A stretch of DNA of 64,000 nt, from positions 62,001 through 126,000 of the forward strand of contig CAJHNH020002032.1 of assembly GCA_905116865.2 (NCBI GenBank). The letters are read 5' to 3'. The notes beneath the pieces were generated by a model, which was not told where the DNA came from, ran no database searches, and saw nothing but the letters and a program-made list of their open reading frames with translations. Positions 63,722 to 64,000 of this stretch are shown in pieces. This DNA comes from Candidula unifasciata (Eukaryota > Mollusca > Gastropoda > Stylommatophora > Geomitridae). A program made the position numbers and the translations under genes. The first letter of the stretch is position 1. Each line of letters starts with the position of its first letter.

Positions 63722-64000
63722 CAACTGTGCTCTGTGTGCGCTAGTACAGTTTCTTAACGTAGCATTCGATTCCAGAACAGTCCTGACCGAAGTAAATTCA
63801 ATCATATCCTAAATACGTAACATCGTTTAAGGAAGTTCTGTGTTGGTAGGCTTGCACTAATTACTCAACAACACGATTCTTGGTAAGATCAACGTAATAC
63901 AGAACAGCCATTGAAAAGGGGGATTAATTCATACTAAAACTCCTTTATTTAAAGAATTACTTCCCTTGCCCCAATCGCAAAAGGTCACCAGTTGCTTTTG
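63722..64000. other. Unassigned sequence at window end
   Basis: No gene or repeat recognised. Confidence 0.35.

Overview
The window is animal nuclear DNA, most likely from a gastropod mollusc and plausibly a freshwater pulmonate snail. Genes are sparse and split by canonical GT-AG introns, simple repeats and transposon debris are heavy, and the recognisable proteins are metazoan. The snail suggestion is inference: the synaptobrevin exons look mollusc-like, and a SPIN-type hAT element is present, a family I recall being reported from the pond snail Lymnaea.

Three protein-coding loci can be supported. (1) 8851-10365, minus: a single-exon membrane protein with a signal peptide, a furin-type site, EGF-like cysteine modules and one C-terminal membrane segment. 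(2) 19463-20512, plus: an intact intronless coding exon for beta-1,3-galactosyltransferase 6 (B3GALT6), the Golgi enzyme adding the third sugar of the glycosaminoglycan linkage tetrasaccharide, preceded by a 5'UTR splice acceptor. (3) About 33049-59900, minus: a 27-kb synaptobrevin/VAMP gene (vesicle R-SNARE). Seven coding exons were rebuilt from splice sites and phase. Two of them, both 52 bp and of identical phase (49149-49200 and 45935-45986), encode alternative versions of the transmembrane anchor. The first coding exon was not found.

Layout: 1-8.4 kb is minisatellites, including a 4-kb array of a 45-bp unit. 8.4-11.1 kb is the EGF-type gene between inverted copies of one dispersed repeat. 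11.1-19.4 kb holds G-rich and other minisatellites, LINE remnants, SINEs and a 43-bp array just upstream of B3GALT6. 20.5-33 kb holds SINEs, 20-, 42-, 35- and 32-bp arrays and a broken LINE with an RNase H domain. 33-60 kb is the VAMP gene, whose introns hold 26/43-, 30-, 87-, 32-, 29-, 89-, 107- and 35-bp arrays, at least six LINE ORF2 fragments, SINEs, MITEs and the SPIN element. 60-64 kb holds a hAT MITE, a SINE and decayed LINE reverse-transcriptase sequence.

A recurring theme is minisatellites built from pieces of transposable elements: SPIN at 47.7-48.1 kb, a tRNA-derived SINE at 38.8-39.1 kb, a dispersed-repeat end at 56.5 kb, a hAT-type MITE at 7.0 kb, a LINE tail at 46.4 kb and a SINE-like repeat at 27.5 kb. 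The long open frames inside the tandem arrays reflect unit lengths divisible by three and are not called as genes. Everything here was read by eye; no database search was possible.
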